64,000 nucleotides of DNA, taken from the NCBI GenBank assembly GCA_961205875.1, contig OY540820.1, positions 1,922,001 to 1,986,000 of the forward strand, read 5' to 3'. Of the stretch, positions 42,881 through 57,076 are shown in pieces. This DNA comes from Sialis fuliginosa (taxonomy: Eukaryota > Arthropoda > Insecta > Megaloptera > Sialidae). The notes beneath the pieces were generated by a model, which was not told the origin of the DNA, did no database searches, and worked only from the letters and a program-made list of their open reading frames with translations. The translations under genes and the position numbers were made by a program. The stretch's first letter is position 1, and every line of letters begins with the position of its first letter.

Positions 42881-43093
42881 TGTCAAATCTAGTCGTTTAG
42901 ACACTAAATTTCCGATAAGTATCCAAAAACTGATGGAATTGATTTAATATAATTTGATCTGATTGTTATGGTACGAATCGAGACGTTTATTGTCAAAATA
43001 CACCGATTTAATACAAATCCAGTCGATTTGCAGATGTTATATGGTTATTTACGTGTATGATTTAGTTTATGTTTAATCTATTGCTTATGCATG
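42881..43093 (+). repeat. Spacer copy 20 (213 bp class)
   Basis: Private changes are AAATCCAGTCG, which breaks the 17 bp dyad, and TTATATGGTTATTT. Confidence 0.92.
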
Positions 43094-43672
43094 TTTATAT
43101 TTATGTTTATGTTTATGTTTATGTTTATGTTTATGTTTATGTTTATGTTTATGTTTATATTTGTGTTTATGTTTATGTTTATGTTTATGTTTATGTTTAT
43201 GTTTATGTTTATGTTTATGTTTATGTTTATGTTTATGTTTATGTTTATGTTTATGTTTATGTTTATGTTTATGTTTATGTTTATGTTTATGTTTATGTTT
43301 ATGTTTATGTTTATGTTTATGTTTATGTTTATGTTTATGTTTATGTTTATGTTTATGTTTATGTTTATGTTTATGTTTATGTTTATGTTTATGTTTATGT
43401 TTATGTTTATGTTTATGTTTATGTTTATGTTTATGTTTATGTTTATGTTTATGTTTATGTTTATGTTTATGTTTATGTTTATGTTTATGTTTATGTTTAT
43501 GTTTATGTTTATGTTTATGTTTATGTTTATGTTTATGTTTATGTTTATGTTTATGTTTATGTTTATGTTTATGTTTATGTTTATGTTTATGTTTATGTTT
43601 ATGTTTGTGTTTGTGTTTGTGTTTGTGTTTGTGTTTATGTTTATGTTTATGTTTCTGTTTATGTTTATGTTT
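43094..43672 (+). repeat. (TTTATG)n hexamer array 20 (longest)
   Basis: A 579 bp array with TTTATATTTGTG near 43,155, five consecutive GTGTTT units near 43,606 and a terminal TTTCTG. Confidence 0.95.
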
Positions 43673-44272
43673 TAATTTAAGTTCAAGTTTATGATTAAAC
43701 ATAAACTTAAACATAAATTTAAACATAAATTTAAACATAAATTTAAACATAAATTTAAACATAAATTTAAACATAAATTTAAACATAAATTTAAATATAA
43801 ATTTAAACATAAATTTAAACATAAAATTTAAACATAAATTTAAACATAAATTTGAACTTAGATTTAAACATAAAATTTAAACATAAATTTAAACATAAAT
43901 TTGAACTTAAATTTAAACATAAATTAAAACATTAATTAAAACATAAACTTAGACATAAATTTATACATAAATTTAAACATAAATTTAAACATAAATTTAA
44001 ACATAAAATTTAAACATAAATTTAAACATAAATTTAAACATAAATTTAAACATAAATTTAAACATAAATTTAAACATAAATTTAAACATAAATTTAAACA
44101 TAATTTAAAACATAAATTAAAACATAAATTTAAACTTAAATTTAAACATAAATTTAAACACAAATTTAAACATAAAATTAAACATAAGTTTAAACATAAA
44201 TTTAAACATAAATTTAAACATAAATTAGAACATAAATTTAAACTTAAATTTAAACATAAATTTAAACATAAA
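43673..44272 (+). repeat. 12-mer satellite block 21
   Basis: A 600 bp block with the CTTAGACATAAATTTATACA marker near 43,947 and the ATTAGAACAT pre-spacer context. Confidence 0.94.
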
Positions 44273-44485
44273 TGTCAAATCTAGTCGTTATGACACTAAA
44301 TTTCCGATAAGTATCCAAAAACTGATGGAATTGATTTAATATAATTTGATCTGATTGTTATGGTACGAATCGAGACGTTTATTGTCAAAATACACCGATT
44401 TAATACAAATCGAGTCGATTTGCAGATGTTATATGTTTATTTACGTGTATGATTTAGTTTATGTTTAATCTATTGCTTATGCATG
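44273..44485 (+). repeat. Spacer copy 21 (213 bp class)
   Basis: Private GTCGTTATGACACT in place of GTCGTTTAGACACT. Confidence 0.92.
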
Positions 44486-44920
44486 TTTATATTTATGTTT
44501 ATGTTTATGTTTATGTTTATGTTTATGTTTATGTTTATGTTTATGTTTATGTTTATGTTTATGTTTATGTTTATGTTTATGTTTATGTTTATGTTTATGT
44601 TTATGTTTATGTTTATGTTTATGTTTATGTTTAAGTTTATGTTTATGTTTATGTTTATGTTTATGTTTATGTTTATATTTATGTTTATGTTTATGTTTAT
44701 GTTTATGTTTATGTTTATGTTTATGTTTATGTTTATGTTTATGTTTATGTTTATGTTTATGTTTATGTTTATAATTATGTTTATGTTTATGTTTATGTTT
44801 ATGTTTATGTTTATGTTTATGTTTATGTTTATGTTTATGTTTATGTTTATGTTTATGTTTATGTTTATGTTTATGTTTATGTTTATGTATATGTTTATGT
44901 TTCTGTTTATGTTTATGTTT
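44486..44920 (+). repeat. (TTTATG)n hexamer array 21 (most degenerate)
   Basis: A 435 bp array with scattered private variants (TTTAAG near 44,632, TTTATATTT near 44,675, ATAATTATG near 44,772, ATGTATATG near 44,888) and no GTGTTT run. Confidence 0.94.
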
Positions 44921-45685
44921 TAATTTAAGTTCAAGTTTATGATTAAACATAAACTTAAACATAAATTTAAACATAAATTTAAACATAAATTTAAACATAA
45001 ATTTAAACATAAATTTAAACATAAATTTAAACATAAATTTAAACATAAATTTAAACATAAATTTAAACATAAATTTAAACATAAATTTAAACATAAATTT
45101 AAACATAAATTTAAACATAAATTTAAACATAAATTTAAACATAAATTTAACATAAATTTTAACATAAATTTAAACATAAATTTAAACATAAATTTAAACA
45201 TAAATTATAACATAAATTTAAACATAAATTTAAACTATAATTTAAACATAAGTTTAAACATAAATTTAAACATAAATTTAAACATAAATTTAAACATAAA
45301 ATTTAACATAAATTTAAACATAAAATTTAAACATAAATTTAAACATAAATTTGAACATAAATTTAAACATAAATTTGAACATAAATTTAAACATATATTT
45401 AAACATAAATTTAAACATAAATTTAAACATAAATTTAAACATAAATTTAAACATAAATTTAAACATAAATTAAAACATAAATTTAAACATAAATTTAAAC
45501 ATAAATTTAAACATAAATTAAAACATAAATTTAAACATATATTTAAACATAAATTTAAACATAAATTTAAACATAAATTTAAACATAAATTTAAACATAA
45601 ATTTAAACATATATTTAAACATAAATTTAAACATAAATTAGAACATAAATTTAAACTTAAATTTAAACATAAATTTAAACATAAA
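44921..45685 (+). repeat. 12-mer satellite block 22
   Basis: Begins with a uniform run of about sixteen 12-mers. Later it has three CATATATTT marks. Confidence 0.94.
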
Positions 45686-45898
45686 TGTCAAATCTAGTCG
45701 TTTAGACACTAAATTTCCGATAAGTATCCAAAAACTGATGGAATTGATTCAATATAATTTGATCTGATTGTTATGGTACGAATCGAGACGTTTATTGTCA
45801 AAATACACCGATTTAATACAAATCGAGTCGATTTGCAGATGTTATATGTTTATTTACGTGTATGATTTAGTTTATGTTTAATCTATTGCTTATGCATG
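45686..45898 (+). repeat. Spacer copy 22 (213 bp class)
   Basis: Private GAATTGATTCAATATAA (TTTAA in other copies). Confidence 0.92.
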
Positions 45899-46315
45899 TT
45901 TATATTTATGTTTATGTTTATGTTTATGTTTATGTTTATGTTTATGTTTATGTTTATGTTTATGTTTATGTTTATGTTTATGTTTATGTTTATGTTTATG
46001 TTTATGTTTATGTTTATGTTTATGTTTATGTTTATGTTTATGTTTATGTTTATGTTTATGTTTATGTTTATGTTTATGTTTATGTTTATGTTTATGTTTA
46101 TGTTTATGTTTATGTTTATGTTTATGTTTATGTTTATGTTTATGTTTATGTTTATGTTTATGTTTATGTTTATGTTTATGTTTATGTTTATGTTTATGTT
46201 TATGTTTATGTTTATGTTTATGTTTATGTTTATGTTTATGTTTATGTTTATGTTTGTGTTTGTGTTTGTGTTTGTGTTTATGTTTATGTTTATGTTTCTG
46301 TTTATGTTTATGTTT
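45899..46315 (+). repeat. (TTTATG)n hexamer array 22
   Basis: A 417 bp array with four GTGTTT units and a terminal TTTCTG. Confidence 0.95.
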
Positions 46316-48458
46316 TAATTTAAGTTCAAGTTTATGATTAAACATAAACTTAAACATAAATTTAAACATAAATTTAAACATAAATTTAAACATAAATTTA
46401 AACATAAATTTAAACATAAATTTAAACATAAATTTAAACATAAATTTAAACATAAATTTAAACATAAATTTAAACATAAATTTAAACATAAATTATAACA
46501 TAAATTTAAACATAAATTTAAACTATAATTTAAACATAAGTTTAAACAAAAATTAAAACATAAATTTAAACATAAATTTAAACATAAATTTAAACATAAA
46601 TTTAAACATAAATTTTAACATAAATTTAAACATAAATTTAAACATAAATTTAAACATAAATTTAAACATAAATTTAAACATAAATTTAAACATAAATTTA
46701 AACATAAATTTTAACATAAATTTAAACATAAATTTAAACATAAATTTAAACATAAAATTTAACATAAATTTAAACATAAAATTTAAACATAAATTATAAC
46801 ATAAATTTGAACATAAATTTAAACATAAATTTAAACATAAATTTAAACATAAATTTAAACATATATTTAAACATAAATTTAAACATAAATTTAAACATAA
46901 ATTTAAACATAAATTTAAACATAAATTTAAACATAAATTAAAACATAAATTTAAACATAAATTTAAACATAAAATTTAACATAAATTTAAACATAAAATT
47001 TAAACATAAATTTAAACATAAATTTGAACATAAATTTAAACATAAATTTAAACATAAATTTAAACATAAATTTAAACATATATTTAAACATAAATTTAAA
47101 CATAAATTTAAACATAAATTTAAACATAAATTTAAACATAAATTTAAACATAAATTAAAACATAAATTAAAACATAAATTTAAACATAAAATTTAAACAT
47201 AAATTTAAACATAAATTTAAACATATATTTAAACATAAATTTAAACATAAATTTAAACATAAATTTAAACATAAATTTAAACATAAATTTAAACATATAT
47301 TTAAACATAAATTTAAACATAAATTTAAACATAAATTTAAACATAAAATTTAACATAAATTTAAACATAAAATTTAAACATAAATTTAAACATAAATTTG
47401 AACATAAATTTAAACATAAATTTAAACATAAATTTAAACATAAATTTAAACATATATTTAAACATAAATTTAAACATAAATTTAAACATTAATTTAAACA
47501 TAAATTTAAACATAAATTTAAACATATATTTAAACATAAATTTAAACATAAATTTAAACATAAATTTAAACATAAATTTAAACATAAATTTAAACATAAA
47601 TTAAAACATAAATTTAAACATAAATTTAAACATAAAATTTAAACATAAATTTAAACATAAATTTGAACTTAAATTTAAACATAAAATTTAAACATAAATT
47701 TAAACATAAACTTAGACATAAATTTATACATAAATTTAAACATAAATTTAAACATAAATTTAAACATAAATTTAAACATAAATTTAAACATAAATTTAAA
47801 CATAAATTAAAACATAAATTTAAACATAAATTTAAACATAAAATTTAAACATAAATTTAAACATAAATTTGAACTTAAATTTAAACATAAAATTTAAACA
47901 TAAATTTAAACATAAATTTGAACTTAAATTTAAACATAAATTAAAACATTAATTAAAACATAAACTTAGACATAAATTTATACATAAATTTAAACATAAA
48001 TTTAAACATAAATTTAAACATAAAATTTAAACATAAATTTAAACATGAATTTAAACATAAATTTAAACATAAATTTAAACATAAATTTAAACATAAATTT
48101 AAACATAAATTTAAACATAAATTAAAACATAAATTAAAACATAAATTTAAACTTAAATTCAAACATAAATTTAAACATAAATTTAAACATAAATTTAAAC
48201 ATAAATTTAAACATAAAATTTAAACATAAATTTAAACATAAATTTAAACATAAATTTAAACATAAATTTAAACATAAATTTAAACATAAATTAAAACATA
48301 AATTAAAACATAAATTTAAACTTAAATTCAAACATAAATTTAAACATAAATTTAAACATAAAATTAAACATAAGTTTAAACATAAATTTAAACATAAATT
48401 TAAACATAAATTAGAACATAAATTTAAACTTAAATTTAAACATAAATTTAAACATAAA
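46316..48458 (+). repeat. 12-mer satellite block 23
   Basis: A 2.1 kb block with many CATATATTT marks at 46,860-47,530. The stretch starting TTTGAACTTAAATTT at 47,663 recurs at 51,849. Confidence 0.94.
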
Positions 48459-48671
48459 TGTCAAATCTAGTCGTTTAGACACTAAATTTCCGATAAGTAT
48501 CCAAAAACTGATGGAATTGATTTAATATAATTTGATCTGATTGTTATGGTACGAATCGAGACGTTTATTGTCAAAACACACCGATTTAATACAAATCGAG
48601 TCGATTTGCAGATGTTATATGTTTATTTACGTGTATGATTTAGTTTATGTTTAATCTATTGCTTATGCATG
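48459..48671 (+). repeat. Spacer copy 23 (213 bp class)
   Basis: Private GTCAAAACACACCG (AATACACC in other copies). Confidence 0.92.
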
Positions 48672-49130
48672 TTTATATTTATGTTTATGTTTATGTTTAT
48701 GTTTATGTTTATGTTTATGTTTATGTTTATGTTTATGTTTATGTTTATATTTGTGTTTATGTTTATGTTTATGTTTATATTTGTGTTTATGTTTATGTTT
48801 ATGTTTATGTTTATGTTTATGTTTATGTTTATGTTTATGTTTATGTTTATGTTTATGTTTATGTTTATGTTTATGTTTATGTTTATGTTTATGTTTATGT
48901 TTATGTTTATGTTTATGTTTATGTTTATGTTTATGTTTATGTTTATGTTTATGTTTATGTTTATGTTTATGTTTATGTTTATGTTTATGTTTATGTTTAT
49001 GTTTATGTTTATGTTTATGTTTATGTTTATGTTTATGTTTATGTTTATGTTTATGTTTATGTTTATGTTTGTGTTTGTGTTTGTGTTTGTGTTTATGTTT
49101 ATGTTTATGTTTCTGTTTATGTTTATGTTT
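48672..49130 (+). repeat. (TTTATG)n hexamer array 23
   Basis: A 459 bp array with two TTTATATTTGTG interruptions (near 48,745 and 48,775) and four GTGTTT units. Confidence 0.95.
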
Positions 49131-52100
49131 TAATTTAAGTTCAAGTTTATGATTAAACATAAACTTAAACATAAATTTAAACATAAATTTAAACATAAAT
49201 TTAAACATAAATTTAAACATAAATTTAAACATAAATTTAAACATAAATTTAAACATAAATTTAAACATAAAATTTAACATAAATTTAAACATAAAATTTA
49301 AATATAAATTTAAACATAAATTTGAACATAAATTTAAACATAAATTTAAACATAAATTTAAACATAAATTTAAACATAAAATTTAAACATAAATTTAAAC
49401 ATAAGTTTAAACTTAAATTTAAACATAAATTAAAACATAAATTAAAACATAAACTTAGACATAAATTTATACATAAATTTAAACATAAATTTAAACATAA
49501 ATTTAAACATAAAATTTAACATAAATTTAAACATAAATTTAAACATAAAATTAAACATAAGTTTAAACATAAATTTAAACATAAATTTAAAAATAAATTT
49601 AAACATAAATTAAAACATAAATTTAAACATAAATTTAAACATAAACTTTAAACATAAATTTAAACATAAATTTGAACTTAAATTTAAACATAAATTTAAA
49701 CATTAATTTAAACATAAATTAAAACATAAATTTAAACATAAATTTAAACATAAATTTAAACATAAATTTAAACATAAAATTTAAACATAAATTTAAACAT
49801 AAGTTTGAACTTAAATTTAAACATAAACTAAAACATAAATTAAAACATAAACTTAGACATAAATTTATACATAAATTTAAACATAAATTTAAACATAAAT
49901 TTAAACATAAAATTTAACATAAATTTAAACATAAATTTAAACATAAAATTAAACATAAGTTTAAACATAAATTTAAACATAAAATTAAACATAAGTTTAA
50001 ACATAAATTTAAACATAAATTTAAAAATAAATTTAAACATAAATTAAAACATAAATTTAAACATAAATTTAAACATAAACTTTAAACATAAATTTAAACA
50101 TAAATTTGAACTTAAATTTAAACATAAATTTAAACATTAATTTAAACATAAATTAAAACATAAATTTAAACATAAATTTAAACATAAATTTAAACATAAA
50201 TTTAAACATAAAATTTAAACATAAATTTAAACATAAGTTTGAACTTAAATTTAAACATAAACTAAAACATAAATTAAAACATAAACTTAGACATAAATTT
50301 ATACATAAATTTAAACATAAATTTAAACATAAATTTAAACATAAAATTTAACATAAATTTAAACATAAATTTAAACATAAAATAAAACATAAGTTTAAAC
50401 ATAAATTTAAACATAAATTTAAACTTAAATTTAAACATAAATTTAAACATTAATTTAAACATAAATTTAAACATAAATTTAAACATAAATTTAAACATAA
50501 AATTAAACATAAGTTTAAACATAAATTTAAACATAAATTTAAACATAAATTTAAACATAAATTTAAACATAAATTTAAACATAAATTTAATCATAAATTT
50601 AAACATAAATTAAAACATAAATTAAAACATAAATTTAAACATAAATTTAAACATAAATTAAAACATAAACTAAAACTTAATTTTAAACATAAATTTAAAC
50701 ATAAAATTAAACATAAATTTAAACATATATTTAAACATAAATTTAAACATAAATTAAAACATAAACTTAAACATAAATTTAAACTTAAATTTAAATATAA
50801 ATTTAAACATGAATTAAAACATAAATTAAAACATAAATTTAAACTTAAATTTAAACATAAATTTAAACATAAATTTAAACATAAATTATAACATAAATTT
50901 AAACATAAATTCAAACTTAAATTTAAACATAAATTTAAACATTAATTTAAACATAAATTAAAACATAAATTTAAACATTAATTTAAACATAAATTTAAAC
51001 ATAAAATTTAAACATAAATTTAAACATAAATTTGAACTTAAATTTAAACATAAATTAAAACATTAATTAAAACATAAACTTAGACATAAATTTAAACATA
51101 AATTAAAAAATAAATTTAAACATAAATTTAAACATAAAATTTAACATAAATTTAAACATAAATTTAAACATAAAACTAAACATAAGATTAAACATAAATT
51201 TAAACATAAATTTAAACTTAAATTTAAACATAAATTTAAACTTAAATTTAAACATAAATTTAAACATTAATTTAAACATAAATTTAAACATAAATTTAAA
51301 CATAAATTTAAACATAAAATTAAACCTAAGTTTAAACATAAATTTAAACATAAATTTAAACATAAATTAAAACATAAACTTAAACATAAATTTAAACGTA
51401 AATTTGAACATAAATTTAAACATAAATTTAAACATAAATTTAAACATAAATTTAAACATAAATTTAAACATAAATTTAAACATAAATTTAAACATAAATT
51501 TAAACATAAATTTAAACATAAATTTAAACATAAATTTAAACATAAATTTAAACATAAATTTAAACATAAATTTAAACATAAATTTAAACATAAATTTAAA
51601 CATAAATTAAAACATAAATTAAAACATAAATTTAAACATAAATTTAAACATAAATTAAAACATAAATTTAAACATAAATTTAAACATAAATTTAAACATA
51701 AATTTGAACATATATTTAAACATAAATTTAAACATAAATTTAAACATAAATTTAAACATAAATTTAAACATAAATTTAAACATAAATTAAAACATAAATT
51801 TAAACATAAATTTAAACATAAAATTTAAACATAAATTTAAACATAAATTTGAACTTAAATTTAAACATAAAATTTAAACATAAATTTAAACATAAACTTA
51901 GACATAAATTTATACATAAATTTAAACATAAATTTAAACATAAATTTAAACATAAATTTAAACATAAATTTAAACATAAATTTAAACATAAATTAAAACA
52001 TAAATTTAAACATAAATTTAAACATAAAATTTAAACATAAATTTAAACATAAATTTGAACTTAAATTTAAACATAAAATTTAAACATAAATTTAAACATA

Positions 52101-52414
52101 AATTTGAACTTAAATTTAAACATAAATTAAAACATTAATTAAAACATAAACTTAGACATAAATTTATACATAAATTTAAACATAAATTTAAACATAAATT
52201 TAAACATAAATTTAAACATAAATTTAAACATAAATTTAAACATAAATTAAAACATAAATTAAAACATAAATTTAAACTTAAATTCAAACATAAATTTAAA
52301 CATAAATTTAAACATAAAATTAAACATAAGTTTAAACATAAATTTAAACATAAATTTAAACATAAATTAGAACATAAATTTAAACTTAAATTTAAACATA
52401 AATTTAAACATAAA
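49131..52414 (+). repeat. 12-mer satellite block 24
   Basis: A 3.3 kb block, more diverged than the blocks on its left (CATAAACTTTAAAC, ATTTAAAAATAAATTT, CATAAACTAAAAC). Most of it recurs in the next block at an offset of about 3,962 bp. A uniform 12-mer run lies at 51,404-51,610. Confidence 0.93.
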
Positions 52415-52627
52415 TGTCAAATCTAGTCGTTTAGACACTAAATTTCCGATAAGTATCCAAAAACTGATGGAATTGATTTAATATAATTTGATCTGATTGT
52501 TATGGTACGAATCGAGACGTTTATTGTCAAAATACACCGATTTAATACAAATCGAGTCGATTTGCAGATGTTATATGTTTATTTACGTGTATGATTTAGT
52601 TTATGTTTAATCTATTGCTTATGCATG
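52415..52627 (+). repeat. Spacer copy 24 (213 bp class)
   Basis: Consensus form of the 213 bp class, 3,956 bp after copy 23. Last forward copy before the strand flip. Confidence 0.93.
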
Positions 52628-53104
52628 TTTATATTTATGTTTATGTTTATGTTTATGTTTATGTTTATGTTTATGTTTATGTTTATGTTTATATTTGTGT
52701 TTATGTTTATGTTTATGTTTATGTTTATGTTTATGTTTATGTTTATGTTTATGTTTATGTTTATGTTTATGTTTATGTTTATGTTTATGTTTATGTTTAT
52801 GTTTATGTTTATGTTTATGTTTATGTTTATGTTTATGTTTATGTTTATGTTTATGTTTATGTTTATGTTTATGTTTATGTTTATGTTTATGTTTATGTTT
52901 ATGTTTATGTTTATGTTTATGTTTATGTTTATGTTTATGTTTATGTTTATGTTTATGTTTATGTTTATGTTTATGTTTATGTTTATGTTTATGTTTATGT
53001 TTATGTTTATGTTTATGTTTATGTTTATGTTTATGTTTATGTTTGTGTTTGTGTTTGTGTTTGTGTTTATGTTTATGTTTATGTTTCTGTTTATGTTTAT
53101 GTTT
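52628..53104 (+). repeat. (TTTATG)n hexamer array 24
   Basis: A 477 bp array with one TTTATATTTGTG near 52,690 and four GTGTTT units. Confidence 0.95.
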
Positions 53105-55879
53105 TAATTTAAGTTCAAGTTTATGATTAAACATAAACTTAAACATAAATTTAAACATAAATTTAAACATAAATTTAAACATAAATTTAAACATAAATTT
53201 AAACATAAATTTAAACATAAATTTAAACATAAAATTTAACATAAATTTAAACATAAAATTTAAATATAAATTTAAACATAAATTTGAACATAAATTTAAA
53301 CATAAATTTAAACATAAATTTAAACATAAATTTAAACATAAAATTTAAACATAAATTTAAACATAAGTTTAAACTTAAATTTAAACATAAATTAAAACAT
53401 AAATTAAAACATAAACTTAGACATAAATTTATACATAAATTTAAACATAAATTTAAACATAAATTTAAACATAAAATTTAACATAAATTTAAACATAAAT
53501 TTAAACATAAAATTAAACATAAGTTTAAACATAAATTTAAACATAAATTTAAAAATAAATTTAAACATAAATTAAAACATAAATTTAAACATAAATTTAA
53601 ACATAAACTTTAAACATAAATTTAAACATAAATTTGAACTTAAATTTAAACATAAATTTAAACATTAATTTAAACATAAATTAAAACATAAATTTAAACA
53701 TAAATTTAAACATAAATTTAAACATAAATTTAAACATAAAATTTAAACATAAATTTAAACATAAGTTTGAACTTAAATTTAAACATAAACTAAAACATAA
53801 ATTAAAACATAAACTTAGACATAAATTTATACATAAATTTAAACATAAATTTAAACATAAATTTAAACATAAAATTTAACATAAATTTAAACATAAATTT
53901 AAACATAAAATTAAACATAAGTTTAAACATAAATTTAAACATAAAATTAAACATAAGTTTAAACATAAATTTAAACATAAATTTAAAAATAAATTTAAAC
54001 ATAAATTAAAACATAAATTTAAACATAAATTTAAACATAAACTTTAAACATAAATTTAAACATAAATTTGAACTTAAATTTAAACATAAATTTAAACATT
54101 AATTTAAACATAAATTAAAACATAAATTTAAACATAAATTTAAACATAAATTTAAACTTAAATTTAAACATAAATTTAAACATTAATTTAAACATAAATT
54201 TAAACATAAATTTAAACATAAATTTAAACATAAAATTAAACATAAGTTTAAACATAAATTTAAACATAAATTTAAACATAAATTTAAACATAAATTTAAA
54301 CATAAATTTAAACATAAATTTAATCATAAATTTAAACATAAATTAAAACATAAATTAAAACATAAATTTAAACATAAATTTAAACATAAATTAAAACATA
54401 AACTAAAACATAATTTTAAACATAAATTTAAACATAAAATTAAACATAAATTTAAACATATATTTAAACATAAATTTAAACATAAATTAAAACATAAACT
54501 TAAACATAAATTTAAACTTAAATTTAAATATAAATTTAAACATGAATTAAAACATAAATTAAAACATAAATTTAAACTTAAATTTAAACATAAATTTAAA
54601 CATAAATTTAAACATAAATTATAACATAAATTTAAACATAAATTCAAACTTAAATTTAAACATAAATTTAAACATTAATTTTAACATAAATTAAAACATA
54701 AATTTAAACATTAATTTAAACATAAATTTAAACATAAAATTTAAACATAAATTTAAACATAAATTTGAACTTAAATTTAAACATAAATTAAAACATTAAT
54801 TAAAACATAAACTTAGACATAAATTTAAACATAAATTTAAAAATAAATTTAAACATAAATTTAAACATAAATTTAAACATAAATTTAAACTTAAATTTAA
54901 ACATAAATTTAAACTTAAATTTAAACATAAATTTAAACATTAATTTAAACATAAATTTAAACATAAATTTAAACATAAATTTAAACATAAAATTAAACAT
55001 AAGTTTAAACATAAATTTAAACATAAATTTAAACATAAATTAAAACATAAACTTAAACATAAATTTAAACGTAAATTTAAACATAAATTTAAACATAAAT
55101 TTAAACATAAATTTAAACATAAATTTAAACATAAATTTAAACATAAATTTAAACATAAATTTAAACATAAATTTAAACATAAATTTAAACATAAATTTAA
55201 ACATAAATTTAAACATAAATTTAAACATAAATTTAAACATAAATTTAAACATAAATTTAAACATAAATTAAAACATAAATTAAAACATAAATTTAAACAT
55301 AAATTTAAACATAAGTTAAAACATAAACTAAAACATAAATTTAAACATAAATTTAAACATAAAATTAAACATAAATTTAAACATAAATTTAAACATAAAT
55401 TTAAACATAAATTAAAACATAAATTTAAACATAAATTTAAACATAAAATTTAAACATAAATTTAAACATAAATTTGAACTTAAATTTAAACATAAAATTA
55501 AACATTAATTTAAACATAAATTAAAACATAAATTTAAATATAAATTTAAACATAAATTTAAACATAAATTTAAACATAAAATTTAAACATAAATTTAAAC
55601 ATAAGTTTGAACTTAAATTTAAACATAAACTAAAACATAAATTAAAACATAAACTTAGACATAAATTTATACATAAATTTAAACATAAATTTAAACATAA
55701 ATTTAAACATAAATTTGAACTTTAATTTAAACATAAATTAAAACATAAATTAAAACATAAACTTAGACATAAATTTAAACATAAATTTAAACATAAATTT
55801 AAACATAAATTTAAACATAAAATATAACATAAATTTAAACATAATTTTAAACAAATTTAATCATAAATTTAAACATAAA
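53105..55879 (+). repeat. 12-mer satellite block 25
   Basis: Near-copy of block 24, lacking about 229 bp present there around 50,170-50,400. It ends at the strand flip. The last motif, AAACAAATTTAATCATAAAT, recurs inverted near 56,831. Confidence 0.93.
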
Positions 55880-57076
55880 TTTATGTTTAAATTTATGTTT
55901 AAATTTATGTTTAAATTTAAGTTTAAATTTATGTTTAAATTTATGTTATAATTTATGTTTAAATTAATGTTTAAATTTATGTTCAAATTTAAATACAAAT
56001 TTATGTTTTAATTTATGTTTAAATTTTATGTTTAAATTTTATGTTTAAATTTATGTTTAAATTTATGTTTAAATTTATGTTTAAATTTATGTTTAAATTT
56101 ATGTTGAAATTTATGTTTTAATTTATGTTTAAAATAATGTTTAAATTTATGTTAAAATTTAAGTTCAAATTTATGTTTAAATTTATATTTAAATTTTATG
56201 TTTAAATTTATGTTATATTTTATGTTTAAATTTATGTTTAAATTTATGTTTAAATTTATGTTTAAATTTATGTTAAATTTTATGTTTAAATTTATGTTTA
56301 AATTTATATTTAAATTTATGTTTAAATTTATGTCTAAGTTTATGTTTTAGTTTATGTTTTAATTTATGTTTAAAATTAAGTTCAAATTTATGTTTAAATT
56401 TATGTTTAAATTTTATGTTTAAATTTATGTTTAAATTTATGTTTAAATTTATGTTTAATTTTATGTTTAAATTTTATGTTTAAATTTATGTTTAAATTTA
56501 TGTTTAAATTTATGTTTAAATTTATGTTTTAATTTATGTTTAAATTAATGTTTAAATTTATGTTTAAATTTAAGTTCAAATTTATGTTTAAATTTATGTT
56601 TAAATTTTATGTTTAAATTTATGTTTAAATTTATGTTTTAATTTATGTTTAAATTTATATTTAAATTTAAGTTTAAATTAATGTTTAAGTTTATGTTTTA
56701 ATTTATGTTCAAATTTATGTTTAAATTTATGTTTAAATTTATGTTTAATTATATGTTTAAATTTATGTTTAAATTTATGTTTTAATTTATGTTTTAATTT
56801 ATGTTTAAATTTATGTTTAAATTTATGTTTAAATTTATGATTAAATTTGTTTAAAATTATGTTTAAATTTATGTTATATTTTATGTTTAAATTTATGTTT
56901 AAATTTATGTTTAAATTTATGTTTAAATTTATGTTTAAATTTATGTTAAATTTTATGTTTAAATTTATGTTTAAATTTATGTTTAAATTTATGTTTAAAT
57001 TTATGTCTAAGTTTATGTTTTAATTTATGTTTTAATTTATGTTTAAATTTAGGTTCAAATTTATGTTTAAATTTAT
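55697..57076. repeat. Inverted repeat at left strand flip
   Basis: The left arm (about 55,697-55,883) and right arm (about 56,818-57,076) are reverse complements. They share the rare motifs AAAATATAACAT and AAACAAATTTAATCAT. The right arm has about six additional 12-mers, and the arms are separated by about 934 bp. The exact flip at 55,862-55,897 is itself a perfect palindrome with 18 bp arms. Confidence 0.8.
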
